This document shows, piece after piece, positions 1 to 9,129 of a stretch of 47,472 bases of DNA; positions within the stretch are counted from its first letter, which is position 1, and each line of letters opens with the position of its first letter. This stretch comes from Acidovorax sp. NB1. GTDB taxonomy: Bacteria; Pseudomonadota; Gammaproteobacteria; Burkholderiales; Burkholderiaceae_C. The position numbers and the translations under genes were made by a program. The notes below the pieces were generated by a model. It was not told the DNA's origin and did no database searches. It saw only the letters and a list, made by a program, of their open reading frames with translations. The DNA is taken from the NCBI RefSeq assembly GCF_005405905.1, contig NZ_BJHU01000060.1, positions 1 through 47,472 of the forward strand, given 5' to 3'.

Positions 1-40
1 TAGTACATCCCTCTTTTTTGAATTTCATCGGAGTTTCACC

Positions 41-334
41 ATGAACAAGACCGCTCGCATCATCTCCATCGCCGCTGTGGCTGCTTTCTCTGCCTTCGGC
101 GCCCACGCTGACGAAGCCGATGGCTCGCAGTTCGCACTGAAGTTCGACACGAACCGCACCCGTGCTGAAGTGGCTGCCGAAGCCGCCACGGTGGCCCAGA
201 CCCGCTCCATCGAACCCGCAGGTTCGCGTGTGGTGACCTACAAGAGCACCGCTGACCGCGCTGCTGTGCGTGCCCAGGCTGCTGAAGCCCTGCGCACGGG
301 CCAGATCCCTTCAGGCGAATTCAGCGCCATGTAA
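41..334 (+). CDS. DUF4148 family secreted small protein
   Basis: A 97-residue protein starting at ATG 41, with GGAG about 9 bases upstream. Residues 1-23 form a clear Sec signal peptide (positive MNKTAR start, Ala-rich core, cleavage after AHA), so the mature protein should be periplasmic. The short mature part is charged and Ala-rich (LKFDTNRTRAEVAAEAA) and resembles DUF4148 proteins, which are abundant in Burkholderiales and have no established function. It is a single gene followed by a strong terminator. Upstream regulatory DNA is mostly outside the window. The family call is by resemblance only. Confidence 0.75.
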   Translation: MNKTARIISIAAVAAFSAFGAHADEADGSQFALKFDTNRTRAEVAAEAATVAQTRSIEPAGSRVVTYKSTADRAAVRAQAAEALRTGQIPSGEFSAM

Positions 335-339
335 TTCCA

Positions 340-416
340 ACCGGCCTGTGCAGGCCGGTCGTGAAGTGCAAATGCCATACAAAAGGCCGGAGTCCCTTGC
401 GGGGCTCCGGCCTTTT
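340..416 (+). terminator. Hairpin plus strong intrinsic terminator after the DUF4148 gene
   Basis: Two structures follow the stop codon. The first is a 9-bp hairpin at 340-359 (CCGGCCTG/CAGGCCGG) without a T tract. The second is a 16-bp stem (381-396 with 401-416, TTGC loop) followed by GTTTTTCTT, a textbook Rho-independent terminator. Between 420 and 566 I see no gene or other structure. Confidence 0.85.
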
Positions 417-566
417 GTTTTTCTTCGCTCGTGTACCTTGCCCAAGCCTGTTTAAGGAGAACAGAGGCACAAGTCACCACAAGGGCGATGCGCCGACGGC
501 GCCCCCAGGGGCAATCCTCACCTCTATCTGGTCGCTCCCTCTCTAAACAGCCTTTCACTCGGGCAT

Positions 567-592
567 AAAAAAACCCGGCCAGGCCGGGTTTT
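567..592 (-). terminator. Intrinsic terminator of the atp operon
   Basis: On the minus strand, AAAACCCGGCC and its complement form an 11-bp stem followed by a run of seven T (the A run at 567-573 on the plus strand). It lies about 25 bases after the atpC stop codon and closes the ATP synthase operon. Confidence 0.85.
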
Positions 593-617
593 GGTCAGTC
601 CGGGAAGGATTCCGGGC

Positions 618-1034
618 TTATTTCTTCTGGCGAAACTTGCGCAGCGCCGCAATCTGGGCAGCCATCACGGCGAGTTCGGACTGGGCCTTGGCCAGGTCCA
701 GCTCGCTCTTGGCGTTCTTGAGCGCTTCTTCGGCCGATGCCTTGGCCGCATTGGCCTTCTCATCGTCCAGGTCCTTGCCGCGGATGGCGGTGTCAGACAG
801 CACAGTCACGCAGTTGGGCTGCACTTCCAGAATGCCACCGGCCACGAAAACAAACTCTTCGTCACCGTTGGCCATCTCGATGCGCACCGAGCCGGGCTTG
901 ATGCGCGTGATCAGCGGGGTGTGGCGGGGATAGATGCCCAGCTCACCAGCCTCGCCAGGCAGCGCGACGAAACGTGCTTCACCGGAGAAGATGGACTCTT
1001 CGGCACTGACCACATCAACGTGGATGGTGTTCAT
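618..1034 (-). CDS. atpC: F1Fo ATP synthase epsilon subunit
   Basis: About 138 residues, the usual length for subunit epsilon. The N-terminal beta-sandwich (MNTIHVDVVSAEESIFSG, GELGIYPRHTPLI) is followed by the two-helix Ala/Lys/Glu-rich C-terminus that acts as an inhibitory lever in the F1 rotor. Two ATGs sit in tandem at 1037 and 1034. The second is preferred because AGGAG is then five bases upstream. Last gene of the atp operon, 75 bases after atpD. That gap holds a dyad (GGCTGAG...CTCAGCC). Confidence 0.95.
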   Translation of the reverse strand: MNTIHVDVVSAEESIFSGEARFVALPGEAGELGIYPRHTPLITRIKPGSVRIEMANGDEEFVFVAGGILEVQPNCVTVLSDTAIRGKDLDDEKANAAKASAEEALKNAKSELDLAKAQSELAVMAAQIAALRKFRQKK

Positions 1035-1109
1035 CATTGCTCCTAGGAAAAGGTGGGTTGCTTGATTGCAGAAGGCTGAGCTACCGTGGGCCGCTCAGCC
1101 ACCGGGCAA

Positions 1110-2516
1110 TCAGGCCACCTTCTTGGCCTTTTCGAAGGCTTCGTCGATGGTACCGACCATGTAGAACGCTTGTTCTGGCAGGTGGTCGCACTCGCCGTTC
1201 ACGATCATCTTGAAACCACGGATGGTTTCAGACAGAGGAACGTACTTGCCTGGCGAGCCCGTGAACACTTCGGCCACGTGGAATGGCTGCGACAGGAAAC
1301 GCTGGATCTTGCGCGCGCGGGCCACGGCCAGCTTGTCTTCAGGAGCCAGTTCGTCCATGCCCAGAATGGCGATGATGTCGCGCAGTTCCTTGTAGCGCTG
1401 CAGCGTACCTTGCACGGCGCGGGCCGTGGCGTAGTGGTCTTCGCCCACGACGTTCGGATCCAGCTGGCGGCTGGTGGAGTCCAGAGGATCCACGGCAGGG
1501 TAGATACCCAGCGAAGCGATGTCACGCGACAGCACCACAGTGGAGTCCAAGTGGGCGAAGGTCGTGGCAGGCGATGGGTCGGTCAAGTCATCCGCTGGCA
1601 CGTACACGGCCTGGATGGAGGTGATCGAGCCGACCTTGGTCGAGGTGATACGCTCTTGCAGACGGCCCATTTCTTCGGCCAGCGTAGGCTGGTAGCCCAC
1701 GGCGGAAGGCATACGACCCAGCAGAGCGGACACTTCGGTACCGGCCAGCGTGTAGCGGTAGATGTTGTCCACGAAGAACAGCACGTCACGGCCTTCGTCA
1801 CGGAAGGACTCGGCGATGGTCAGGCCGGTCAGCGCCACGCGCAGACGGTTGCCTGGTGGCTCGTTCATCTGGCCGTACACCATGGCGACCTTCGAGTCTT
1901 CCAGCTTCTCGAGGTTCACCACGCCGGAGTCGGCCATTTCGTGATAGAAGTCGTTCCCTTCGCGGGTACGCTCGCCCACACCAGCGAACACCGACAGACC
2001 CGAGTGTGCCTTGGCGATGTTGTTGATGAGTTCCATCATGTTCACGGTCTTGCCCACACCGGCACCACCGAACAGACCCACCTTGCCGCCCTTGGCGAAC
2101 GGGCACACCAGGTCGATCACCTTGATGCCGGTTTCCAGCAGCTCTTGCGAAGGCGACAGTTCGTCGTACGCAGGGGCCTTGCGGTGGATGGATGCCGTCA
2201 GTTCCTGGCTCACAGGACCGCGTTCATCGATGGGGTTGCCCAGAACGTCCATGATGCGGCCCAGCGTGGCCTTGCCCACAGGGACGGTGATGGCGTTGGC
2301 CGTGTTGGTGACCATCAGGCCACGACGCAGGCCGTCAGACGAGCCGAGGGCAATGGTACGCACCACGCCGTCACCCAGTTGCTGCTGCACTTCCAGCGTC
2401 AGGGCAGAACCCTCCAGCTTGAGCGCGTCATACACCTTGGGCATCTGGTCGCGCGGGAACTCAACGTCCACCACAGCGCCGATACATTGAACAATCTTGC
2501 CTTGCACTTGAGCCAT
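1110..2516 (-). CDS. atpD: F1Fo ATP synthase beta subunit
   Basis: Catalytic subunit of F1, 468 residues. Visible motifs are the P-loop GGAGVGKT, the Walker B stretch DVLFFVDNIYRY, and a typical N-terminal barrel (GKIVQCIGAVVDVEFP). The start at 2516 (MAQVQGK) is chosen over an in-frame ATG four codons earlier because GGAG lies 8 bases before it and the length then matches the family. It sits between atpG (33 bases away) and atpC in the standard order. Long open frames on the opposite strand here are codon-bias shadows. Confidence 0.97.
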   Translation of the reverse strand: MAQVQGKIVQCIGAVVDVEFPRDQMPKVYDALKLEGSALTLEVQQQLGDGVVRTIALGSSDGLRRGLMVTNTANAITVPVGKATLGRIMDVLGNPIDERGPVSQELTASIHRKAPAYDELSPSQELLETGIKVIDLVCPFAKGGKVGLFGGAGVGKTVNMMELINNIAKAHSGLSVFAGVGERTREGNDFYHEMADSGVVNLEKLEDSKVAMVYGQMNEPPGNRLRVALTGLTIAESFRDEGRDVLFFVDNIYRYTLAGTEVSALLGRMPSAVGYQPTLAEEMGRLQERITSTKVGSITSIQAVYVPADDLTDPSPATTFAHLDSTVVLSRDIASLGIYPAVDPLDSTSRQLDPNVVGEDHYATARAVQGTLQRYKELRDIIAILGMDELAPEDKLAVARARKIQRFLSQPFHVAEVFTGSPGKYVPLSETIRGFKMIVNGECDHLPEQAFYMVGTIDEAFEKAKKVA

Positions 2517-2549
2517 TTTTCGCTCCAATTTAGATGTTGGTTGAGCTGC

Positions 2550-3416
2550 TTACACAGCAGCGGCGCCAGCCACGATTTCCGAAAGTTCTTTCGTGATCGC
2601 TGCCTGGCGCGTCTTGTTGTAGACCAGCTTCAACTCGCCAATGACGCTGCCGGCGTTGTCGGTGGCGGCCTTCATGGCCACCATGCGCGCCGACTGCTCG
2701 GACGCCATGTTTTCCGCAACGGCCTGGTAGATCAGGGATTCGACGTAGCGGACCAGCAGATCGTCGATCACGGTCTGGGCATCGGGTTCGTAGATGTAGT
2801 CCCAGCCATGTTCGGTCTTCTCGGCCTGCATTTGCTCGGACGACAGCGGGAGCAGTTGCTCCACGACCGATTCCTGGCGCATGGTGTTGATGAACTTGGT
2901 GTAGCTCAGGTACACCGCGTTGATCTTGCCTTCCGCGTAAGCGTCGAGCAGCACCTTCACGGGGCCGATCAGCTTGTCCAGGTGGGGCGTATCGCCCAGG
3001 CCCGTTACATGCGAAACCACCTTGGCACCGACGCGGTTCAGGAAACCCAGGCCCTTGTTGCCAATGGCCACGGCCTCCGTCGAAACACCAGCGCCTTGCA
3101 ACTCACGCAGCTTGGTCGTCACGGCGCGCAACACGTTGGTGTTCATGCCGCCGCACAGGCCCTTGTCGGTGGTTACCACGATCACGCCAGCCGTCTTGGC
3201 ATCGTTCACTTTCATGAACGCATGCACGTATTCAGGGTTGGCTTGGCCGAGGTTGGCTGCAATGTTGCGGATCTTCTCGCTGTAAGGGCGGGCAGCCCGC
3301 ATCCGGTCCTGCGCCTTGCGCATTTTGGATGCGGCCACCATCTCCATGGCCTTGGTGATCTTCTTGGTGTTTTCCACCGATTTGATCTTGCCGCGTATTT
3401 CCTTGCCTGCTGCCAT
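2550..3416 (-). CDS. atpG: F1Fo ATP synthase gamma subunit
   Basis: Central rotor shaft of F1, 288 residues, the family length. The N-terminal helix IRGKIKSVENTKKITKAMEM and the C-terminal helix (NKTRQAAITKELSEIVAGA) are the two conserved coiled-coil ends that turn inside the alpha3beta3 ring. TDKGLCGGMN is the conserved globular-domain motif. The ATG at 3416 has GAGGAG in the right place. It lies 18 bases after atpA and 33 before atpD, so it is cotranscribed. Confidence 0.97.
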   Translation of the reverse strand: MAAGKEIRGKIKSVENTKKITKAMEMVAASKMRKAQDRMRAARPYSEKIRNIAANLGQANPEYVHAFMKVNDAKTAGVIVVTTDKGLCGGMNTNVLRAVTTKLRELQGAGVSTEAVAIGNKGLGFLNRVGAKVVSHVTGLGDTPHLDKLIGPVKVLLDAYAEGKINAVYLSYTKFINTMRQESVVEQLLPLSSEQMQAEKTEHGWDYIYEPDAQTVIDDLLVRYVESLIYQAVAENMASEQSARMVAMKAATDNAGSVIGELKLVYNKTRQAAITKELSEIVAGAAAV

Positions 3417-3434
3417 GATGGCTCCTCGTCCGGT

Positions 3435-4988
3435 TTAAGCGAACGACTTCTTGAACGCGCCGATGGCAGCGGTCAATTCGGCTTCTGCGTCCTTGTCCAT
3501 GGCCTTGGCCTGTTCCAGCTTGGCCAGCAGTGCGGCGTGGCTGGTCTTCAGGAACTGGTGCAGGCCGTGTTCGAAGTCGAGAACCTTCTTGACGTCGATG
3601 TCGTCCATGAAGCCCTTGTTCACAGCAAACAGCGTGGCGCCCATCAGCGAGATGGACAGAGGGCTGTACTGTGCCTGCTTGAGCAGTTCGGTCACGCGGG
3701 CACCGCGGTCCAGTTGCTTGCGGGTGGCTTCGTCCAGGTCGGAAGCAAACTGCGCAAACGCAGCCAGTTCACGGTACTGGGCCAGGTCGGTACGGATACC
3801 ACCGGACAGGTTTTTCACCAGCTTGGTCTGGGCGGCACCACCGACGCGCGACACCGAGATACCGGCGTTGATGGCGGGGCGGATACCGGCGTTGAAGAGG
3901 CTGGTTTCCAGGAAGATCTGGCCGTCCGTGATCGAGATCACGTTGGTAGGCACGAAGGCGGACACGTCGCCAGCTTGCGTTTCGATGATCGGCAGTGCGG
4001 TCAGCGAGCCGGTCTTGCCCTTGACTTCACCCTTGGTGAAGGCTTCGACGTAGTCGGCATTCACGCGGGCAGCGCGTTCGAGCAGGCGGCTGTGGAGATA
4101 GAACACGTCGCCAGGATAGGCTTCGCGGCCTGGTGGGCGGCGCAGCAGCAGCGAGACTTGACGGTAAGCCACAGCTTGCTTGGACAGGTCGTCATACACG
4201 ATCAGGGCATCTTCGCCACGGTCGCGGAAGTATTCGCCCATCGTGCAACCCGAGTAGGCCGACACGTACTGCATGGCTGCCGATTCGGATGCCGATGCGG
4301 CCACCACGATCGTGTATTCCATGGCACCGGCTTGCTCCAGTGCGCGCACCACGTTCTTGATCGACGAAGCCTTCTGGCCGATGGCGACATAGATACACGT
4401 CACGCCCTGGCCCTTCTGGGCGATGATGGCGTCGATGGCGACAGCCGTCTTGCCGGTCTGGCGGTCACCGATGATCAGCTCGCGCTGGCCACGGCCCACG
4501 GGCACCATGGAGTCGATCGACTTCAGGCCGGTCTGCAGGGGTTGGTCCACCGATTTACGGGCGATCACGCCCGGTGCGACCTTTTCGATCACGTCGGTGA
4601 GCTTGGCGTTGATGGGACCCTTGCCGTCGATCGGCTGGCCCAGGGCGTTCACCACGCGGCCGACCAGCTCGGGGCCGACCGGCACTTCCAGAATGCGGCC
4701 CGTGCACTTGACAGTGTCGCCTTCGGAGATGTGTTCGTACTCACCCAGAATCACGGCGCCGACGGAGTCGCGCTCAAGGTTCAGGGCCAGACCGAAGGAG
4801 GGCTGACCGTCCTTGGTGGCGGGGAACTCAAGCATTTCGCCAGCCATCACGTCCGACAGGCCGTGCACGCGCACGATACCGTCAGACACGGACACCACGG
4901 TACCCTGGTTACGGATATCGCTGCTGGCGGCCAGACCTTCGATGCGGCTCTTGATGAGTTCAGAAATTTCTGCGGGATTGAGTTGCAT
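3435..4988 (-). CDS. atpA: F1Fo ATP synthase alpha subunit
   Basis: Regulatory nucleotide-binding subunit of F1, 517 residues. It shows the N-terminal MQLNPAEISELIKSRIEG, the P-loop GDRQTGKT, and the conserved arginine-finger region VSRVGGAAQTK. Length and motifs are standard. It follows atpH after 42 bases and precedes atpG by 18. Confidence 0.97.
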   Translation of the reverse strand: MQLNPAEISELIKSRIEGLAASSDIRNQGTVVSVSDGIVRVHGLSDVMAGEMLEFPATKDGQPSFGLALNLERDSVGAVILGEYEHISEGDTVKCTGRILEVPVGPELVGRVVNALGQPIDGKGPINAKLTDVIEKVAPGVIARKSVDQPLQTGLKSIDSMVPVGRGQRELIIGDRQTGKTAVAIDAIIAQKGQGVTCIYVAIGQKASSIKNVVRALEQAGAMEYTIVVAASASESAAMQYVSAYSGCTMGEYFRDRGEDALIVYDDLSKQAVAYRQVSLLLRRPPGREAYPGDVFYLHSRLLERAARVNADYVEAFTKGEVKGKTGSLTALPIIETQAGDVSAFVPTNVISITDGQIFLETSLFNAGIRPAINAGISVSRVGGAAQTKLVKNLSGGIRTDLAQYRELAAFAQFASDLDEATRKQLDRGARVTELLKQAQYSPLSISLMGATLFAVNKGFMDDIDVKKVLDFEHGLHQFLKTSHAALLAKLEQAKAMDKDAEAELTAAIGAFKKSFA

Positions 4989-5030
4989 GACTCTTTCCTT
5001 CTTTCTTTGGTTCGCTGTCCTCGCCGCGCG

Positions 5031-5573
5031 TTACGCGGTGAGGGCCGCTTTCATTTGTTCAAGACGGGCCTTGACCGAAGTGTCCAGCACCTCGTCACCC
5101 ACAACTACGCGAATGCCACCGATCAGGGACGGGTCCAGCTGAGCGGTGAGATTGAGCTTGCGGCCAAAACGCTTTTCAAGCGCCGAGCCGACCTCAGCCA
5201 GTGCGGCAGCATCCATCGGAAAAGCGCTGTGCACCACAGCATCCGAGGAGCCGCTGCGGCCATTCACGAGGGCACGAAACTGTGCAGCGACTTCCGGGAG
5301 CGCAGCAAGGCGCCCGTTGTCGATGACCGTGCGCAGGAAGTTCTTGGCCGTATCGGGCAGTGCCGAACGCGCAACACCCGTGAAGACGGCGAACACTTGG
5401 TCTGCCGTCACCTTGGGGTTGTCCGCCAGTTGGCGCAACTGGGGGTTGGCAGCAATGGCCGCCAGTTCATCGACCCAGTCAGCGGTGCTGGCCAGGTCCA
5501 TGCCCGCACCCGCAGTAGCGGCCTTGAACAGGGCTTCGGCGTAAGGGCGGGCAATGGTGGCGAGTTCAGCCAT
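5031..5573 (-). CDS. atpH: F1Fo ATP synthase delta subunit
   Basis: About 180 residues. It is the stator component linking the b subunits to the top of the alpha3beta3 ring. The N-terminus (MAELATIARPYAEALFKAA) and the C-terminal LIGGIRVVVGDEVLDTSVKA are diagnostic for OSCP/delta. It is separated from atpF by only 10 bases, consistent with translational coupling. Confidence 0.96.
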   Translation of the reverse strand: MAELATIARPYAEALFKAATAGAGMDLASTADWVDELAAIAANPQLRQLADNPKVTADQVFAVFTGVARSALPDTAKNFLRTVIDNGRLAALPEVAAQFRALVNGRSGSSDAVVHSAFPMDAAALAEVGSALEKRFGRKLNLTAQLDPSLIGGIRVVVGDEVLDTSVKARLEQMKAALTA

Positions 5574-5583
5574 GTGTGTCCCC

Positions 5584-6054
5584 TTACAGCTCGGTCTTCA
5601 GGCGGTTGAGCAGGTCGGCGTGAACGCCGGCATTGACTTCCTTGCGGAGAATCTGCTCTGCACCCTTGACGGCCAGCGCTGCCACCTGCTCACGCAGGGC
5701 TTCGCGGGCTTGCACCGTTTGCTGTTCGGCTTCGGCACGGGCGGAAGCAACAATCTTGTTGCCCTCTTCCGTGGCGCGTGCCTTGGCTTCTTCGATGATG
5801 GCCTGGGCACGTCGGTCGGCGTCCGCAAGACGCGAGGCCGTTTCGTTGCGCGCCTGCGACAATTCCTTCTCGACGCGCTGGTTGGCAGCGGTCAGTTCGG
5901 ACTTGGCACGGTCGGCAGCAGCGAGGCCTTCGGCGATTTTCTGGGCTCGTTCATCCAACGCCTTCGCGATCGGGGGCCACACGAATTTCATCGTGAACCA
6001 CACCAGGATCAGGAAGACGATGGCCTGAATGAACAGGGTCGCGTTGATACTCAC
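5584..6054 (-). CDS. atpF: F1Fo ATP synthase b subunit
   Basis: 156 residues, as in other proteobacteria. One N-terminal membrane helix (about residues 5-25, ATLFIQAIVFLILVWFTMKF) is followed by a long charged helix rich in Ala, Glu, Arg and Gln that dimerises as the peripheral stalk. It lies between atpE (34 bases) and atpH. Confidence 0.96.
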   Translation of the reverse strand: MSINATLFIQAIVFLILVWFTMKFVWPPIAKALDERAQKIAEGLAAADRAKSELTAANQRVEKELSQARNETASRLADADRRAQAIIEEAKARATEEGNKIVASARAEAEQQTVQAREALREQVAALAVKGAEQILRKEVNAGVHADLLNRLKTEL

Positions 6055-6088
6055 GGCAACACCTTTCTAGAGTGGCGTTGGGAGGGAA

Positions 6089-6358
6089 TTACTTGGGCAG
6101 GTTGGCCAAGAACGTCGAAGCGAAGGGGTTGGCGAAAGCGAACAGCAGAGCAATAGCCACACCGATCAGGAACGCAGCGTCGATCAGACCGGCCAAGATG
6201 AACATCTTGGTTTGCAGTTCGTTGATCAGTTCAGGCTGGCGAGCCGACGATTCGAGGAACTTGCCACCCATCAGTGCGATACCGATGGAAGCGCCGATAG
6301 CGCCCAGACCAACGATCAGACCACAAGCCAGAGCGACGAGACCGAGAATGTTTTCCAT
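6089..6358 (-). CDS. atpE: F1Fo ATP synthase c subunit (H+ type)
   Basis: An 89-residue hairpin of two membrane helices that forms the rotor ring. The Gly-rich first helix (LGAIGASIGIALMGG), the polar loop (SSARQPE) and the second helix with the ion-carrying Asp60 (LAGLIDAAF) are all present. An Asp without the extra polar ligands of Na+ enzymes indicates proton coupling. GGAGTCATC upstream provides a good ribosome site. The wider gaps on either side (34 and 56 bases) are typical around this highly translated gene. Confidence 0.97.
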   Translation of the reverse strand: MENILGLVALACGLIVGLGAIGASIGIALMGGKFLESSARQPELINELQTKMFILAGLIDAAFLIGVAIALLFAFANPFASTFLANLPK

Positions 6359-6414
6359 GATGACTCCTGAGTTAAGAAAGAAAAGTTAAGGGAAAGAAAA
6401 AACGAAAGGGAAAC

Positions 6415-7293
6415 TTAGTGCGCGTTGTGCGCCTGACCGAGGTAGATCAGCGCAAGCATCATGAAAATGAACGCTTGCAGCGAGATCACCAGAATGTGGA
6501 ACAGCGTCCAGATGGTGCCAGCGATGACGTGGCCCACAGGCAGCAGCACACCCGACAGCGACAGTGCAGCTGCACCACCCATCAGGGCGATCAGCATGAA
6601 CACCAGTTCACCGGCGTACATGTTGCCGAACAACCGCATGCCATGCGATACGGTGTTGGCGACATATTCAATGATCTGCATGAGCAGATTTACCACGCCC
6701 AGAATCAGGGCGAAGATGGGATTCTTGCTGGTGCCGAATGGAGCAGAAACGAGTTCATGAGCCCAACCGCCAGCGCCCTTGATTTTCACGCTGTACCAGA
6801 AGCGCAGGATCAGAATGGCGAATGCCAAGCCCAGCGTCGTGGACAGGTCGGCCGTGGGCACGACACGCAGGTAAGCATGATGAGGGTCGTGACCGGCAGC
6901 ACCGTAGATCTGGGCCCAGATGGCGGGCAGCAGGTCCACAGGCAGCATGTCCATGAAGTTCATCAGGAAGATCCAGACGAACACTGTGAGACCCAGAGGA
7001 GCAATGAACTTGCGGCTTTCGGCGTTGTGGATGTTGGCCTTGGCCTGGTTGTCCACCATCTCGACCAGCATCTCCACGGCGGCCTGGAAGCGGCCGGGCA
7101 CGCCGGAGGTCGCCTTACGGGCAGCTGACCAAAGGATCAAGAGGGTGAGGGCACCCAGAACCAAACCCACGATGATCGAGTCATAGTTGATGACCGTGAA
7201 ATCAACAATCTTGGTCTGGTTGACGTTTTGAAGATGCTGCAGGTGGTGAACGATGTATTCACTTGCAGTCGGAGCGTGCGCTTCTGCGGCCAT
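6415..7293 (-). CDS. atpB: F1Fo ATP synthase a subunit
   Basis: 292 residues. Integral membrane stator subunit that forms the proton half-channels. The helix with the essential Arg is visible (SHGMRLFGNMYAGELVFM), as is the C-terminal FIFMMLALIYLGQAHN. The start at 7293 (MAAEAHAPTASEY) is chosen because AGAAGAG lies just upstream. An earlier in-frame ATG at 7332 would run into atpI. The gap to atpI is 19 bases. Confidence 0.95.
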   Translation of the reverse strand: MAAEAHAPTASEYIVHHLQHLQNVNQTKIVDFTVINYDSIIVGLVLGALTLLILWSAARKATSGVPGRFQAAVEMLVEMVDNQAKANIHNAESRKFIAPLGLTVFVWIFLMNFMDMLPVDLLPAIWAQIYGAAGHDPHHAYLRVVPTADLSTTLGLAFAILILRFWYSVKIKGAGGWAHELVSAPFGTSKNPIFALILGVVNLLMQIIEYVANTVSHGMRLFGNMYAGELVFMLIALMGGAAALSLSGVLLPVGHVIAGTIWTLFHILVISLQAFIFMMLALIYLGQAHNAH

Positions 7294-7312
7294 CGGACAA
7301 CTCTTCTCTATA

Positions 7313-7786
7313 TCAATCGGTTTTTCGGACACCAGACCGCACCAACAGTGCCGCCCAGTACGTTTTCATTGTGATCACCATGCCAATCAGCAAGGCCATC
7401 CAGCTCAAGTCCGGCACCAGCCGGGGTGCCGCTGCCAGCAGCGCCACCGTCAACACGATCTTGGCGATTTCCCAACCAAAGAACCCCAGCATGGCCGCAC
7501 GCGGATCGGATGACGCCTTGTGGCGAAACACCCCCCTGGCGAACAAGCCTGCCGGAACCACCACTGCCAGCGCCCCGTAGGCCGCAGACCAGCCCACCGT
7601 TGCACGACCCGTCAGAACCCAGGCCACCAGGGCCACCAGCATTCCAACCAGCGCCTGACCTGCCACCACCTTCCACACCGAGATGGGAGGATGGCGACTG
7701 CGCCACTGCTCAGCCTCTTGGGCCGTCAGGGGCTTGAAGTCAGATTCTTCAGCCTCAGCTTCAGTCTCGGGAGCGATTGTTTTCAT
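7313..7786 (-). CDS. atpI: ATP synthase subunit I (AtpI)
   Basis: 157 residues with a charged N-terminal tail (about 45 residues, Glu-rich) and four predicted membrane helices (VVAGQALVGMLVALVAWVL, AYGALAVVVPAGLFARGVF, WEIAKIVLTVALLAAAP, ALLIGMVITMKTYWAALLV). It is the first gene of the atp operon, the standard AtpI position. Family members help c-ring assembly or Mg2+ uptake and are not part of the finished enzyme. Sequence conservation is low, so the call rests on topology and position. Confidence 0.85.
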   Translation of the reverse strand: MKTIAPETEAEAEESDFKPLTAQEAEQWRSRHPPISVWKVVAGQALVGMLVALVAWVLTGRATVGWSAAYGALAVVVPAGLFARGVFRHKASSDPRAAMLGFFGWEIAKIVLTVALLAAAPRLVPDLSWMALLIGMVITMKTYWAALLVRSGVRKTD

Positions 7787-7834
7787 TGTTGAATGACGCC
7801 CGCGTTACAGACTGCAACTTTCACAAAGCCTCTA

Positions 7835-7840
7835 ATTATA
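7835..7840 (-). promoter_or_regulatory. Candidate -10 box of the atp operon promoter
   Basis: The minus strand reads TATAAT, a perfect -10, about 50 bases upstream of the atpI start. The matching -35 is weak (TTGCCG or GCCGAC at 17-19 bases). The 7787-8074 stretch between atpI and ybeD holds no gene. It must carry this promoter and the divergent one for ybeD, which I could not pinpoint. Confidence 0.5.
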
Positions 7841-8074
7841 AGTAAAAACCCATGGCGGTCGGCAAAAACCCGCAAACCGGGTGTGTGGCCGGTGTGAAGG
7901 CATGCTCCATTGTGGTGACACGCCAACGGCCTCATCGGTAAAAACCGCCCCGCGACGCACCGACTTGGCGCACGCCGAATGGACCAGCAGAGCCTCACCA
8001 GCAGGCCTCTAGCGCACAATGGCACAGCGCCGCCAGCTATTGAAACCGAAGCAAAGACCCAAGGGCTTTTCACC

Positions 8075-8392
8075 ATGACATCCACAACCCCTCCGCCCCC
8101 CAACGGTCTGGCCGGGCAGGCCACCGACCCACGCAAAGACTCGCTCATCGAGTACCCCTCCAAGTTCCCCATCAAGGTCATGGGTGCCAAGGTGGATGGT
8201 TTTGTGCACGCGATCACCGAGTTGGCACGCCAGTTCGACCCCACCTTTGACGCCAGCACGATTGAACTGCGCGACAGCCGCGCAGGCAATTACCTCGGAG
8301 TAACCATCACCATCACCGCGACCAGCCGCGAACAGCTCGACGACCTGTACCGCGCCCTGTCTTCGCACCCCCTGGTCAAGGTCGTTCTGTAA
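8075..8392 (+). CDS. ybeD: YbeD family protein (DUF493)
   Basis: 105 residues. The core (SLIEYPSKFPIKVMG, NYLGVTITITATSREQLDDLYRALSSHPLVKVVL) matches YbeD/DUF493, a small ferredoxin-fold protein nearly always next to lipB and thought to have a regulatory role in lipoate metabolism. The start at 8075 has AAGGG upstream. An in-frame ATG at 7979 would add 32 unrelated residues. The stop is four bases before the lipB start, so the two are coupled. Confidence 0.9.
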   Translation: MTSTTPPPPNGLAGQATDPRKDSLIEYPSKFPIKVMGAKVDGFVHAITELARQFDPTFDASTIELRDSRAGNYLGVTITITATSREQLDDLYRALSSHPLVKVVL

Positions 8393-8396
8393 ACCC

Positions 8397-9095
8397 GTGC
8401 CTGCCAGCCCCCAGATCCTCGGCCGGGTGGACTACAGCACCACCGTGCAGGCCATGCAGGACTACACAGCCACGCGCACACCCGACACCCCCGACGCCCT
8501 GTGGCTGTGCGAGCACGCGCCGCTCTATACGCAAGGGCTGGCGGGCAAAAGCGACCACGTCCTGGCCCCTGGCAACATTCCCGTGGTGGCCACCAACCGT
8601 GGCGGGCAGGTCACCTTCCATGGCCCCGGCCAAGTGGTCGCCTATCCACTGATCGACCTGCAGCGTGCTGGTTACTTCGTCAAAGAGTATGTCTACCGCG
8701 TCGAAGAGGCCGTGATCCGCACGCTAGCGCATTTTGGCGTCACGGGCCACCGCGTGGGCGGCGCACCGGGCATCTACGTGCGCCTGGACGATCCCCACAG
8801 CCACGCCATGCTGCCCCAGCGCCCGCAAAAGCGCACCGGCACCGACCCCTCTCCAGCCCCCGATTTCGACGGCCTGGGCAAGATCGCGGCCCTGGGCATC
8901 AAGGTCAGCCGACACTGCACCTACCACGGCGTCGCACTCAACGTGGCCATGGACCTGGAACCCTACTCGCGCATCAACCCTTGCGGTTACGCAGGATTGC
9001 AAACGGTGGACCTTTCTACAATCGGGGTCCACACCACCTGGGAAGAAGCCGCGCAGGTGCTGGGCCAGCAGCTCAGCATCCGGCTCGCGCCTTGA
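8397..9095 (+). CDS. lipB: Octanoyl-ACP:protein octanoyltransferase LipB
   Basis: 232 residues with a GTG start. It transfers octanoyl from ACP to the lipoyl domains of 2-oxoacid dehydrogenases and GcvH. Visible signatures are NRGGQVTFHGPGQ (68-79), GAPGIY (122-127), the catalytic-pair Lys162 in GKIAALG, and Cys196 in NPCGYAG. An insertion of roughly 25 residues (HSHAMLPQRPQKRTG) interrupts the region after GIYV. lipA follows after 34 bases. Confidence 0.95.
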   Translation: MPASPQILGRVDYSTTVQAMQDYTATRTPDTPDALWLCEHAPLYTQGLAGKSDHVLAPGNIPVVATNRGGQVTFHGPGQVVAYPLIDLQRAGYFVKEYVYRVEEAVIRTLAHFGVTGHRVGGAPGIYVRLDDPHSHAMLPQRPQKRTGTDPSPAPDFDGLGKIAALGIKVSRHCTYHGVALNVAMDLEPYSRINPCGYAGLQTVDLSTIGVHTTWEEAAQVLGQQLSIRLAP

Positions 9096-9129
9096 CCTCC
9101 ACCCCGTCGTTCACACGCCGCCCACAGCC

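Noticed and set aside
1086..5609. A 1507-codon open frame on the plus strand across the atp genes
   Set aside because: It lies wholly antisense to atpD, atpG, atpA and atpH, which are certain. Its protein is His/Gly/Arg/Gln-rich with no recognisable domain, as expected from codon bias in GC-rich DNA.
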